Positions 15,885-23,983 of a stretch of DNA of 61,203 bases are shown piece by piece. The stretch spans positions 1-61,203 of the forward strand of contig CAKZQH010000089.1 of NCBI GenBank assembly GCA_937139565.1, given 5' to 3'. The stretch comes from an uncultured Nitrospiraceae bacterium (GTDB taxonomy: Bacteria > Nitrospirota > Thermodesulfovibrionia > Thermodesulfovibrionales > Thermodesulfovibrionaceae). A program made the position numbers and the translations under genes. The notes under the pieces are model-generated. The model made no database searches, had not been told where the DNA came from, and was given only the letters and a program-made list of their open reading frames with translations. How positions within the stretch are numbered: position 1 is the stretch's first letter; each line of letters begins with the position of its first letter.

Positions 15885-16613
15885 ATGGTTATTTTAGGTG
15901 TAAATGTTGACCATGTGGCCACTGTTAGGCAAGCAAGAAAAACCTTTGAGCCTGATCCTGTAATGGCAGCCACACTTGCTATCTTAGGAGGTGCTGATGG
16001 AATAACAGTTCATCTTCGAGAGGATAGGCGTCATATCCAGGACAGAGATTTAAAACTTTTAAGAGAGGTTGTTCCCTGTGAGCTTAACTTAGAGATGGCT
16101 GCAACGGAAGAAATGATTAAAATAGCCTGTTCGACAAAGCCAGATTTGGTAACAATTGTTCCAGAAAAAAGACAAGAACTTACCACAGAAGGCGGATTAA
16201 ATGTGCGAGATTTAAAGGAACATTTGAAAGAAGCTATACAAAGAATAAAGGATGAAGGAATCCCTGTAAGTCTTTTTATAAATCCAGACCGAGCTGATAT
16301 TGAATGCTCTAAGGAAATAGGCGCAGACATGGTTGAAATTCATACAGGATACTATTCTGAGGCAAAGGGAGAGTTAGCCCTTAGGGAACTTCAAAGAATA
16401 AAAGACGCTGTAGCATTCTCTCTATCATTAGGCCTAAAGACCAATGCAGGTCATGGACTAAACTACTACAATGTTAAGCCAATTGCAGGAATAAAAGGTA
16501 TTAGAGGTCTTTATATAGGACATAGCATAGTCTCAAGAGCAGTGCTTGTTGGAATAGAGGAAGCAGTAAGGCAGATGAAAAAGCTAATAGGAGAGGCTTG
16601 TAGTGGTGTTTAA
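15885..16613 (+). CDS. pdxJ: Pyridoxine 5'-phosphate synthase
   Basis: Condenses 1-deoxy-xylulose 5-phosphate with 3-amino-2-oxopropyl phosphate to pyridoxine phosphate in the DXP-dependent vitamin B6 pathway. The 242-residue TIM barrel shows LGVNVDHVATVRQARKT (4-20), HLREDRRHIQDRD (about 44-56), GADMVEIHTGYY and NAGHGLNYYNV, all standard. GGAGG lies about eight bases before the ATG. The partner pdxA is not in the window. It overlaps xseA by 11 bp. Confidence 0.97.
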   Translation: MVILGVNVDHVATVRQARKTFEPDPVMAATLAILGGADGITVHLREDRRHIQDRDLKLLREVVPCELNLEMAATEEMIKIACSTKPDLVTIVPEKRQELTTEGGLNVRDLKEHLKEAIQRIKDEGIPVSLFINPDRADIECSKEIGADMVEIHTGYYSEAKGELALRELQRIKDAVAFSLSLGLKTNAGHGLNYYNVKPIAGIKGIRGLYIGHSIVSRAVLVGIEEAVRQMKKLIGEACSGV

Positions 16614-18072
16614 TACAGATGTCACATATAGAACTCTTTCTCAATATCTTATTGAGATAAAAGAGGTAATACAGGATATCTTTGATTACGAATGGATAGT
16701 CGCAGAGATAGCAAATATGAGCATTGATAAAAACGGACATTGCTGGATTGAACTATTAGAAAAAAGAGGTAACGAGATTATAGCTCAATGTAAAGGTGTT
16801 ATTTGGAAAAGTAATTCTGAGATTATAAAATACTTTTTCTTAAAAACAGGAACGCAACTACAAAAAGGTATTAAAATTCTTTTCCTTGGTAAAGCCGTAT
16901 TCCACGAAAAATACGGATTCGTGATTTATGTCTCCCAGATCGATCCATCCTTTACGCTTGGAGAAATGGCAATAAAGAAAAAGGAGGTAATTGAAAGACT
17001 TACTCGAGAAGGCTTTATTAATAAAAACAAACTTCTCGAAGTCCCTTTGGTTATTCAAAGAATTGCTATTATATCCAGTAAAACAGCAGCAGGATATGAA
17101 GATTTTATGAAAATACTTAATGAGAACAAGTATGGATTCAGATTCCATACAGTTCTTTTTGATACACTTGTTCAGGGAGAAAATGCTGCATCCTCTATAA
17201 TAGAGGAGCTTCAAAGATGTGCGGAAGAGTATTGGAATTTTGATGTAGCTGTTCTGGTTAGGGGAGGTGGCTCTGAGGTGGACCTGCACTGCTTCAATGA
17301 TTATGAACTTGCTAAGAAGATTGCCCTTATGCCTATTCCAGTATTTACAGGTATAGGTCATACAAGAGATGAAACAGTGGTAGATTATGTTTCTTCTAAA
17401 AGCTTTAAAACACCCTCTGAACTTGCTAAGTTTATAATCGATAGAGCCTTTGATTTTTATTCCCAGATCGAAAATTTGAGCAAAAGAATATACAGCAGAG
17501 TTGAAGTAATGTTAAAGTTAGAGGCTGAGAGAGTAAAAACTTCAAAGGAGCGTATCCATGTGTTAGTTTTAAACTGCATTGAAAGATCGATTAACAAAGT
17601 TAATATGACTACGAATTTGATTCATAGAAGTGTTCTAAAACGAATCCATACCCAGAGGGAAAAACTCTCTACCCTAAAATATGACTTAAAGAGAAAATTA
17701 AATTTACGGACAAAAAATGAGGAGAATTTGATTAATAGCTTGCGGAGTGAATTAAATTATAGAACATCCGATTTTTTAATAAGAAATAATTTTAACTTAA
17801 AGTCCAGAACAGAAATACTGGTTGAAAAGGCAAAGAACCTTCTTAAACTTGAAAGCCTTAAAATTGAGGGCGTAGTTGAAAGAATTCATCTTCTTAACCC
17901 TGAAAACATTCTCAAAAGGGGATATAGTATAACCTATGCAAAGGGTAAAGTGGTGAAGGATGTTAAAGATATTGATCTAAACGAGGAAATTTTTATAAAA
18001 CTTTACAAAGGAAAAATAAAAGGAAAAGTTATTGATAAGGAGGAAGATAGTGGAGAAATTAAGTTACTCTAA
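16603..18072 (+). CDS. xseA: Exodeoxyribonuclease VII large subunit
   Basis: Catalytic subunit of the two-subunit single-strand exonuclease VII. The 489-residue protein has the N-terminal OB-fold DNA-binding domain (about 10-105), the nuclease core with VLVRGGGSEVDLHCFND (about 218-234) and FTGIGHTRDETVVDYVSSK (about 246-264), then a long coiled coil and a C-terminal strand segment (LKRGYSITYAKGKVVKD). It starts at GTG 16603 with AGGAGAGG six bases upstream inside pdxJ; the next codon is also GTG. It is followed by overlapping xseB. Confidence 0.95.
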   Translation: MVFNTDVTYRTLSQYLIEIKEVIQDIFDYEWIVAEIANMSIDKNGHCWIELLEKRGNEIIAQCKGVIWKSNSEIIKYFFLKTGTQLQKGIKILFLGKAVFHEKYGFVIYVSQIDPSFTLGEMAIKKKEVIERLTREGFINKNKLLEVPLVIQRIAIISSKTAAGYEDFMKILNENKYGFRFHTVLFDTLVQGENAASSIIEELQRCAEEYWNFDVAVLVRGGGSEVDLHCFNDYELAKKIALMPIPVFTGIGHTRDETVVDYVSSKSFKTPSELAKFIIDRAFDFYSQIENLSKRIYSRVEVMLKLEAERVKTSKERIHVLVLNCIERSINKVNMTTNLIHRSVLKRIHTQREKLSTLKYDLKRKLNLRTKNEENLINSLRSELNYRTSDFLIRNNFNLKSRTEILVEKAKNLLKLESLKIEGVVERIHLLNPENILKRGYSITYAKGKVVKDVKDIDLNEEIFIKLYKGKIKGKVIDKEEDSGEIKLL

Positions 18073-18271
18073 AGCAATGAAAGAAATAGAGGAAATTTTA
18101 AAATACATTGAATCTCAGGAAGTTGATGTGGATATACTTGTTGATAAGGTTAAAAAAGCAACAGAACTCATTCGTTTCTGTAAAAATAAACTTAAATTAG
18201 CAGAAGAGGAACTGCAGAAAACCCTTAGCGAATTAGAGGAAACACCAAATCAGGAAACAGAGCCTTTCTAA
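18050..18271 (+). CDS. xseB: Exodeoxyribonuclease VII small subunit
   Basis: Small helical hairpin subunit that binds the XseA coiled coil. The core LSYSKAMKEIEEILKYIES and VDKVKKATELIRFCKNKLKLAEEEL is typical. I chose the GTG at 18050 because a strong AAGGAGG (18037-18043) lies seven bases upstream; the in-frame TTG at 18032 would overlap that site. This gives 73 residues. It overlaps the end of xseA by 23 bp and abuts trmJ. Confidence 0.93.
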   Translation: MEKLSYSKAMKEIEEILKYIESQEVDVDILVDKVKKATELIRFCKNKLKLAEEELQKTLSELEETPNQETEPF

Positions 18272-19000
18272 ATGAACTGGAAAGACAACGTTTCTTTTGT
18301 TCTTGTTGAACCTAAAGAATCTGGTAACATCGGTGCGTCAGCCCGAGGGATTAAGAATATGGGCTTTACCAGACTTACCCTTATTAATCCTCCGCTACTT
18401 ACCGATGAAGCCTTTTGGATGGCATGGAGAAGTAAGGATGTTATTGAAAATGCTGAAATTAAAGAGGATCTCGATAGAGCTATTGAAGATAAAGCCCTTG
18501 TGGTTGGAACAACCAGAAGAAGAGGTTCAAAGCGCGGGGCAATAGTAGATGTGAGAGACGGAGTAAAGAGAATTTATGAAGTAGCCCAAAATAATAAAGT
18601 GGCTATAATTTTTGGAAGAGAGGATAAGGGGTTATTTAATGAAGAGGTTGAAAAATGCGGTTTTTTGATGACAATTCCTACTTCTTCGCTTCAGCCCTCA
18701 TTGAATTTAAGTCAGGCTGTGATGATAGTAGCTTACGAACTTATGCGTTGTGAAGATTTAGAAGATTATCATATGCACCGTCAGTTTTATGTTGACCAGA
18801 GAGAGCTTGAGAAGTTATACGCAAGGTTATATAAGGTATTAAAAGATATAGGTTACATCCCTGATAATAAAGATATCGAACGGAGAGTTTTAAATAATTT
18901 AAAGCATTTCTTTGGTAGAACTGGGCTTACTTTTTGGGAATTAAAAATGCTACACGGAATCTGTTCTCATCTCGAGGAGACTATTAATAAAGAGGATTAA
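18272..19000 (+). CDS. trmJ: tRNA/rRNA 2'-O-methyltransferase, TrmJ-like
   Basis: SPOUT-class RNA methyltransferase of the TrmH family, group 1, expected to methylate the ribose at tRNA position 32. Signatures in the 242-residue protein are VEPKESGNIGASARGIKNMGF (about 12-32), FGREDKGLFNEEVEKC (about 112-127) and IPTSSLQPSLNLSQAVMIVAYEL, which form the knotted SAM site. The C-terminal helical extension (about 170-242) is typical of TrmJ. It starts one base after the xseB stop in the pdxJ-xseA-xseB-trmJ operon. Another TrmH-family target is possible. Confidence 0.87.
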   Translation: MNWKDNVSFVLVEPKESGNIGASARGIKNMGFTRLTLINPPLLTDEAFWMAWRSKDVIENAEIKEDLDRAIEDKALVVGTTRRRGSKRGAIVDVRDGVKRIYEVAQNNKVAIIFGREDKGLFNEEVEKCGFLMTIPTSSLQPSLNLSQAVMIVAYELMRCEDLEDYHMHRQFYVDQRELEKLYARLYKVLKDIGYIPDNKDIERRVLNNLKHFFGRTGLTFWELKMLHGICSHLEETINKED

Positions 19001-19084
19001 TTTTAAAAATAACCCTAAATGCCTATAGAGTGTTTTATTTTGATAAATTTACAAAAATTTTCCTTTTTTTGTTAAAATAAAAAA

Positions 19085-19115
19085 TCTCCCGTATATTGGG
19101 AGAATTTTATTTTTT
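19085..19115 (+). terminator. Hairpin terminator before DUF177-rpmF
   Basis: TCTCCC (19085-19090) pairs with GGGAGA (19098-19103) across a seven-base loop and is followed by ATTTTATTTTTT (19104-19115). It would end the trmJ operon. The T-run directly abuts GAGGT, the Shine-Dalgarno of the next gene, so the hairpin may also act at the 5' end of that message. A TTTACA (19048-19053) with TAAAAT (19073-19078) upstream could be a promoter that starts just at the hairpin. Confidence 0.65.
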
Positions 19116-19126
19116 GAGGTTTTAAG

Positions 19127-19645
19127 ATGAAAATTGAGGTCTTTGAAATACCAGAAGAAGGTTTAAATATTGAGATTGAAGAAAAGCCCAAGATAGAAGG
19201 AATAGAAATACTAGCTCCATTTAAAGCAGTACTAAAAGTAGAGAAAAGACATAAGGAAGTATTCATTAAAGGCATTGTAAGTGGAGAGATAATGCTTCAG
19301 TGTAGCAGATGTCTGAAGGATTATCCCATGCCTATAAGAACTTTGATAGAGGTCACCTATCATCCAATTGAGGAGTTAAACAAAGAAGAGCTAATTGAGT
19401 TGAAAAAGGATGAGATGGAGGTTGATTTTTACAAAGAGGGATTAATTGATACAGAGAATATAATTCGTGACCAGATTTTACTTAATATACCAATGAAGCC
19501 CCTCTGTAATGAGAATTGTAAAGGATTTTGTCCTGTCTGTGGTAATGATTTAAATGAATCTGATTGCGGATGCAAAAAAGAGGAGATAGATCCAAGATTT
19601 GAAACATTACAAACACTTTTAAGGAGGATGAAAGCAAATGGCTAA
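19127..19645 (+). CDS. DUF177 / YceD family protein
   Basis: A 172-residue member of the DUF177 family, whose plant and bacterial members affect 23S rRNA accumulation; it nearly always precedes rpmF, as here. Visible marks are the CSRCLKDYPMPI pair (about 60-71) and the C-terminal cysteine cluster CNENCKGFCPVCGNDLNESDCGC (about 128-150), a probable zinc site. The gene overlaps rpmF by eight bp. First in DUF177-rpmF-plsX-fabH. Confidence 0.92.
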   Translation: MKIEVFEIPEEGLNIEIEEKPKIEGIEILAPFKAVLKVEKRHKEVFIKGIVSGEIMLQCSRCLKDYPMPIRTLIEVTYHPIEELNKEELIELKKDEMEVDFYKEGLIDTENIIRDQILLNIPMKPLCNENCKGFCPVCGNDLNESDCGCKKEEIDPRFETLQTLLRRMKANG

Positions 19646-19817
19646 TCCAAGACATCGTCATACTCCCTCAAGAAGGGACAAAAGAAGAGCAAATTGGAAG
19701 GCAGTAGCTCCAAATTTAGCTTTATGCTCAGAGTGCAAGGAACCAAAGTTGCCCCATAGAGTTTGTCCAAATTGTGGTTCCTACAGAGGTAAAAAATTTA
19801 TAGAGGTAGAAGAGTAA
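19638..19817 (+). CDS. rpmF: 50S ribosomal protein L32
   Basis: A 59-residue ribosomal protein of the large subunit. It begins MANPRHRHTPSRRDKRRA, the universal L32 start, and carries the zinc ribbon CSEC...CPNC (30-33 and 43-46), so it is the zinc-binding form. AAGGAGG (19621-19627) lies ten bases upstream inside the DUF177 gene. It is co-transcribed with plsX and fabH, the common link between ribosome and fatty-acid genes. Confidence 0.97.
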   Translation: MANPRHRHTPSRRDKRRANWKAVAPNLALCSECKEPKLPHRVCPNCGSYRGKKFIEVEE

Positions 19818-19826
19818 TCAAAAAAG

Positions 19827-20864
19827 ATGCTTAAAATTGCTGTTGATGCAATGGGGGGTGATTTTGCCCCTGAGGTAAATATTCTTGGAGCCTATGATGC
19901 AGCATCAGATAACGAGATAGAGGTTATCCTTGTAGGCAAAGAGGATAAAATAAAAGATTTTCTTCCAGAAAAAAAGGAGCTCAAAGGTAAAGTTTCTATC
20001 TTTAATGTGGAAGATCAGATCCGCATGGATGAAAACGTATCTTCTGCTATAAGAAGAAAAAATACATCAATGAGAAGGGCTATAGAGTTGGTTAAAAACG
20101 GTGAGGCCCATGCAGTTTTAAGTGCTGGCAATTCTGGAGCTATGATGGCACTTAGTTTTCTTTTACTTGGAAAACTTCCCAATGTTGATAGACCTGCTAT
20201 AGCTACTGTAATGCCATGCCTTAAGGGTCATTTTATTTTACTTGATGCTGGAGCAAATGTGGATTGTAAGGCTGAACATTTACTTCAGTTTGCCTTTATG
20301 GGTGATGCTTATCATAAGGCTCTTTTTAATTCAACATCGCCAAGGATTGCTCTTTTAAGCATAGGAGAGGAACACTCAAAAGGTAACGAGGCAACAAAAG
20401 AGGCATATAAGCTTCTTCAGGAAACGAATCTGAACTTTATTGGGAATATAGAAGGTAAGGATGTTTTTTTTGGCTCTGCTGATGTAATAGTTTGCGATGG
20501 ATTTGTGGGAAATATTGTTTTGAAAGTTGGAGAGGGACTTGCGGATGCACTTATGAAAATGCTTAAGAGAGAGATTGCAGAATTAATAACTGGAAAGATT
20601 GGTTATATGATGATAAAGCCTGCTATAAAGAGCTTTCGTAAGAAAGTTGATTATTCTGAATACGGAGGAGCCCTGCTATTAGGCATAAATGGAACAAGCA
20701 TTATATGTCATGGTAGGTCCTCTGCAAAGGCAATAAAGAATGCAATAAAAGTAGCTACTGAAATGGCTAAAAAAGAAATATACAAAAGAATTTCAGAAAG
20801 CTTGACCATAACGGAGGATATAAATGAGGGCAAAGATTCTCTCAACAGGCTCATATATTCCTGA
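19827..20864 (+). CDS. plsX: Phosphate acyltransferase
   Basis: Makes acyl-phosphate from acyl-ACP, the donor for PlsY in phosphatidic acid synthesis. The 345-residue protein opens IAVDAMGGDFAPE (4-16) and contains HAVLSAGNSGAMMA (about 94-107), LDAGANVDCK and DVIVCDGFVGNIVLK, all PlsX hallmarks. It lies nine bases after rpmF and overlaps fabH by 41 bp, unusually long for codirectional genes, so the two are tightly coupled. Confidence 0.97.
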   Translation: MLKIAVDAMGGDFAPEVNILGAYDAASDNEIEVILVGKEDKIKDFLPEKKELKGKVSIFNVEDQIRMDENVSSAIRRKNTSMRRAIELVKNGEAHAVLSAGNSGAMMALSFLLLGKLPNVDRPAIATVMPCLKGHFILLDAGANVDCKAEHLLQFAFMGDAYHKALFNSTSPRIALLSIGEEHSKGNEATKEAYKLLQETNLNFIGNIEGKDVFFGSADVIVCDGFVGNIVLKVGEGLADALMKMLKREIAELITGKIGYMMIKPAIKSFRKKVDYSEYGGALLLGINGTSIICHGRSSAKAIKNAIKVATEMAKKEIYKRISESLTITEDINEGKDSLNRLIYS

Positions 20865-21801
20865 AAGGGTTATAACAAACTTTGATCTTGAAAAAATGGT
20901 TGATACATCAGACGAATGGATAACAGAAAGAACAGGAATAAAGGAAAGAAGAATTGTAGCAGATAACCAGGCAACAAGTGATTTGGCTTATGAAGCATCA
21001 ATAAACGCTTTAAAAAAGGCTGGACTAACTTCACAGGATATAGATTTAATCATTGTAGCTACTGTAACACCTGACATGCTAGTTCCTTCTGCTGCTTGCA
21101 TTCTTCAAATGAAGCTCGGTGCCAGTAAGGCAGTTGCTTTTGATATAAATGGTGCTTGCACAGGTTTTATATATGCTCTTTCCGTTGCAGAGAAATTCAT
21201 TAGAACAGGCGCAGCAAAAAGAGCTCTTGTAGTAGGAGCAGAAACTCTTTCGCGATTTACTGATTGGACTGATCGCAGTATTTGTGTTTTGCTTGCTGAT
21301 GGAGCAGGAGCAGTTATCCTTGAGGGAACAAAGAAGGATGAGGGGATAAAGGTTATTGATATATTTTCAGATGGAAACATGTGGGATTTTATACATATGC
21401 CAGCAGGTGGATCTAAAATGCCAGTTGATGAGACAGTATTAAAAAAGAGATTGAATTTCATAAAAATGAGAGGTAATGAAACCTTTAAAGTGGCTGTCAA
21501 AACCCTTGAAGAAGTGGTAGTTGCCACTCTTCAAAAAGGCGGGATAGAATCTTCGCAACTTAATTTACTTGTTCCTCATCAGGCAAACATTAGAATTATA
21601 CAGGCTATGGCAAAGAGACTCTCGCTTCCAATGGAAAAGGTTATGGTTAACATTGACAAATACGGAAACACCTCAGCTGCATCAATTCCTATTGCCCTTG
21701 ATGAGGCAAATGAAAGTGGAAAAATTAAGAAAGGCGATAATGTAATGCTTGCTGCTTTTGGAGCAGGCCTCACATGGGGAGCAGCTCTTATTAAGTGGTA
21801 G
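20824..21801 (+). CDS. fabH: Beta-ketoacyl-ACP synthase III
   Basis: Starts fatty-acid chains by condensing acetyl-CoA or branched acyl-CoA with malonyl-ACP. The 325-residue thiolase-fold enzyme shows the catalytic cysteine C112 in DINGACTGF, the histidine in LVPHQANIR (near 252) and asparagine in YGNTSAAS (near 282). GGAGG lies before the ATG within plsX. The gene ends 11 bp inside the convergent DedA-like gene. Chain-primer specificity cannot be read. Confidence 0.97.
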   Translation: MRAKILSTGSYIPERVITNFDLEKMVDTSDEWITERTGIKERRIVADNQATSDLAYEASINALKKAGLTSQDIDLIIVATVTPDMLVPSAACILQMKLGASKAVAFDINGACTGFIYALSVAEKFIRTGAAKRALVVGAETLSRFTDWTDRSICVLLADGAGAVILEGTKKDEGIKVIDIFSDGNMWDFIHMPAGGSKMPVDETVLKKRLNFIKMRGNETFKVAVKTLEEVVVATLQKGGIESSQLNLLVPHQANIRIIQAMAKRLSLPMEKVMVNIDKYGNTSAASIPIALDEANESGKIKKGDNVMLAAFGAGLTWGAALIKW

Positions 21802-22525
21802 AGGAATTCTTTCGTTTCTCTTTATCTCTTTTATAACGATGAATGTGCCACATTCTGAAGAGTCTTTCGATTCTGTCTTTGAATAACCAGATAGTTACCA
21901 TAGCAACAATAGCAATTCCTGCAAGCCTTAAGAATTTTTCATATTCATGATGTCTTAAATAGCTTCCTCCAAGAGAAAGTAGCACTGTGCCAAGAAGTCT
22001 TCCTATACCTGCAATTATTGTAAATTCAATTATAGATAACCTACTTAGGCCAAGAAAATAGCTTAAGTAGTCTTTAGGAAATCCAGGAATTAGAAAAAGA
22101 AAAAAAACTAAAAAAGCGCCTTTGTGGTGAAGAAGATAGTCAAACTTATTGAGAACCATTGGATCAACAACTTTTTCAACAAAGGGTTTACCGAATACTC
22201 TACCGAGGGTGAAGGCTATTAGTGAGCCCAGAGTAAGTCCAATTGTAGAAAGAATGGCACCCCCAACGGTTCCATAAAGATATCCTCCAAGCAATCCTGT
22301 AACTTCTCCTGGAATTGGAGCTGCAACAACCTGAAAAGCCTGAATGAGAATAAAACCTAAAAATCCAAGAGGACCAAGAGATTGTATGAAATTTTTAAGC
22401 TTTTCCTCATTTAGAAAGAATTCAATTAAACCAAATCGATAGGATAAATAAACTATTAATGCGATAAGCACTGCGAGAATAGAAAATCTCAGCAGTGCTT
22501 TAAGGGTAGTTTTATTTTTTGTCAA
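21791..22525 (-). CDS. TVP38/TMEM64 (DedA-superfamily) membrane protein
   Basis: A 244-residue inner-membrane protein with about six hydrophobic segments. The motifs [28 protein letters not shown] (in two parts, about 58-85) and [20 protein letters not shown] place it in the SNARE-associated/TVP38 family, some of whose members act in lipid scrambling. It starts at TTG and overlaps the upstream slipin gene by 14 bp, so the two are coupled. A strongly basic tail follows the last segment. Precise function is unknown. Confidence 0.85.
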   Translation of the reverse strand: MTKNKTTLKALLRFSILAVLIALIVYLSYRFGLIEFFLNEEKLKNFIQSLGPLGFLGFILIQAFQVVAAPIPGEVTGLLGGYLYGTVGGAILSTIGLTLGSLIAFTLGRVFGKPFVEKVVDPMVLNKFDYLLHHKGAFLVFFLFLIPGFPKDYLSYFLGLSRLSIIEFTIIAGIGRLLGTVLLSLGGSYLRHHEYEKFLRLAGIAIVAMVTIWLFKDRIERLFRMWHIHRYKRDKEKRKNSSTT

Positions 22526-23285
22526 CCTTTAATTTCTCCAAAAAGGGTGATACTAAATCCATTGGCAATGGGAATAGTATAGTGGAATTTTTCTCTGATG
22601 CAATTTCTTTAAGGGTTTGTAAGTATCTTAGTTGTAATGCTGCTGGTTCAGATGCAATAATTCTTGCAGCTTCAGTAAGTTTTTCCGCTGCTTGAAGTTC
22701 TCCTTCTGCATGGATAATTTTAGCTCTTCTTTCTCTTTCTGCCTCTGCCTGTCTTGCCATTGCACGAAGCATTTCTTGAGGAAGGTCCACATTTTTAACT
22801 TCAACTGCTGTAACCTTTATTCCCCAAGGTTCAGTTTGGGAATCAATTACCTGCTGAAGTTCAGCATTTATTTGTTCACGATTGGTAAGAAGATCCTGAA
22901 GCTCACTTTGACCTAAGATGCTTCTTAGAGTGGTTTGGGCTATCTGACTTGTAGCATAATAGAAGTCCTCTACAGCAGTTACAGCTTTGATAGGATCAAT
23001 GGGCCTAAAATAAACAACCGCATTTACTTTAACAGACACATTATCTTTAGTAATAATATCTTGGGCTGGAACATCCATTGTGACAATTCTGAGGCTTACC
23101 TTAACCATCTTATCAATAACTGGCCAGATAAGAACAAGTCCAGGTCCTTTAACAGGAATAACTCTTCCAAGCCTAAAAACAACTCCTCTTTCGTATTCCT
23201 TCAGGATTTTAATGGCACTACTTAAAATGTAGAAGGCTAAAAACACAATGACAATTAAAGTTAAAAGCGATGTCTCAAAAAACAT
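22512..23285 (-). CDS. Slipin (stomatin/prohibitin SPFH protein)
   Basis: A 257-residue membrane-associated scaffold. One N-terminal hydrophobic segment (about 5-25) precedes the SPFH domain ([13 protein letters not shown]... [27 protein letters not shown]) and a coiled-coil region rich in A/E ([25 protein letters not shown]). Slipins usually pair with an NfeD protease in one operon; here a full-length NfeD is encoded about 29 kb away at 52385. AGGAGG precedes the ATG. The coupled downstream partner is the TVP38-like protein. Confidence 0.93.
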   Translation of the reverse strand: MFFETSLLTLIVIVFLAFYILSSAIKILKEYERGVVFRLGRVIPVKGPGLVLIWPVIDKMVKVSLRIVTMDVPAQDIITKDNVSVKVNAVVYFRPIDPIKAVTAVEDFYYATSQIAQTTLRSILGQSELQDLLTNREQINAELQQVIDSQTEPWGIKVTAVEVKNVDLPQEMLRAMARQAEAERERRAKIIHAEGELQAAEKLTEAARIIASEPAALQLRYLQTLKEIASEKNSTILFPLPMDLVSPFLEKLKVDKK

Positions 23286-23356
23286 TTGAACCTCCTAATG
23301 ACTTATTTATAAATTTTAACATACTAAGACAAAGTTTTTTGTTTTGTCCTTTTTTA

Positions 23357-23386
23357 TTGAATTTTCATAATTAATCCGTTTATTAT
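23357..23386 (+). promoter_or_regulatory. Possible promoter of HsdR-N gene and nadE operon
   Basis: TTGAAT (23357-23362) and TATTAT (23381-23386) are spaced 18 bases apart in the AT-rich gap upstream of the gene at 23423, which has its own ATGGAGG ribosome site at 23411-23417. Matches are partial and the region is AT-rich, so the call is tentative. Confidence 0.35.
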
Positions 23387-23422
23387 TTAATTTGATAAGA
23401 ATAAAATTCATGGAGGTTTTTT

Positions 23423-23983
23423 ATGGAAATACCCCTAAATAAAGCACCTGAGAGTCCAGAGGAAAGGCAAATTATGATTGCAGAACTTATCAAGGAGCAG
23501 GAGGAAAAGTTCGCTCATAGTATCGGTTATATTCAGAGATTTATGATAGAAAACTTAACAAATAAGGGATATACTTTAGAGGATATAGAAATAAATAAGA
23601 GTTATGAGGTAGAGGTTTCTGAAAATGAGAAGTTTGTTACCTCTGTGGATCTTCTAATAAAACTAAATGATAAATATGTTTATGCCATTAAATGCACTCC
23701 AGCTTCAATTGACTCTTGGCAGAGATTTATGCTTGCTTTTTGCAGAGTTGTAGAATCATATCAGATTCCCTTTGCAATGATAACCGATGGTATAGAGGGA
23801 AGATTAATAAATATAACCTCCGGTGAGGTTCTTGAGACTATGGAAATTCCTAATAAAGAAGAGCTACAGAATTTGACCTCAAATATTGATTTTGTTCCTT
23901 ATAGTAAGGATAAACTTCCGAAGGAAAAGAGAATTCTTTATGCCTTTGATGCTATAAAGTGCTGTCCAACTTATAAAATATGA
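23423..23983 (+). CDS. Stand-alone HsdR N-terminal-like protein
   Basis: A 186-residue protein resembling the N-terminal nuclease-like domain of type I restriction R subunits. The relevant block is TSVDLLIKLNDKYVYAIKC (about 74-92), where a PD-(D/E)xK nuclease has D...ExK; here the glutamate position is alanine (AIK), so cleavage is doubtful. The following segment WQRFMLAFCRVVESYQIPFAMITDG is also family-typical. No hsdM, hsdS or helicase is nearby. It overlaps nadE by four bp (ATGA), so it is co-expressed with NAD synthesis. Function unknown. Confidence 0.7.
   Translation: MEIPLNKAPESPEERQIMIAELIKEQEEKFAHSIGYIQRFMIENLTNKGYTLEDIEINKSYEVEVSENEKFVTSVDLLIKLNDKYVYAIKCTPASIDSWQRFMLAFCRVVESYQIPFAMITDGIEGRLINITSGEVLETMEIPNKEELQNLTSNIDFVPYSKDKLPKEKRILYAFDAIKCCPTYKI

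Noticed and set aside
23324-23357. GACAAA...TTTGTC hairpin followed by a T-run, as a terminator
   Set aside because: It points along the plus strand where no gene ends upstream; the stem is almost all A-T and short.
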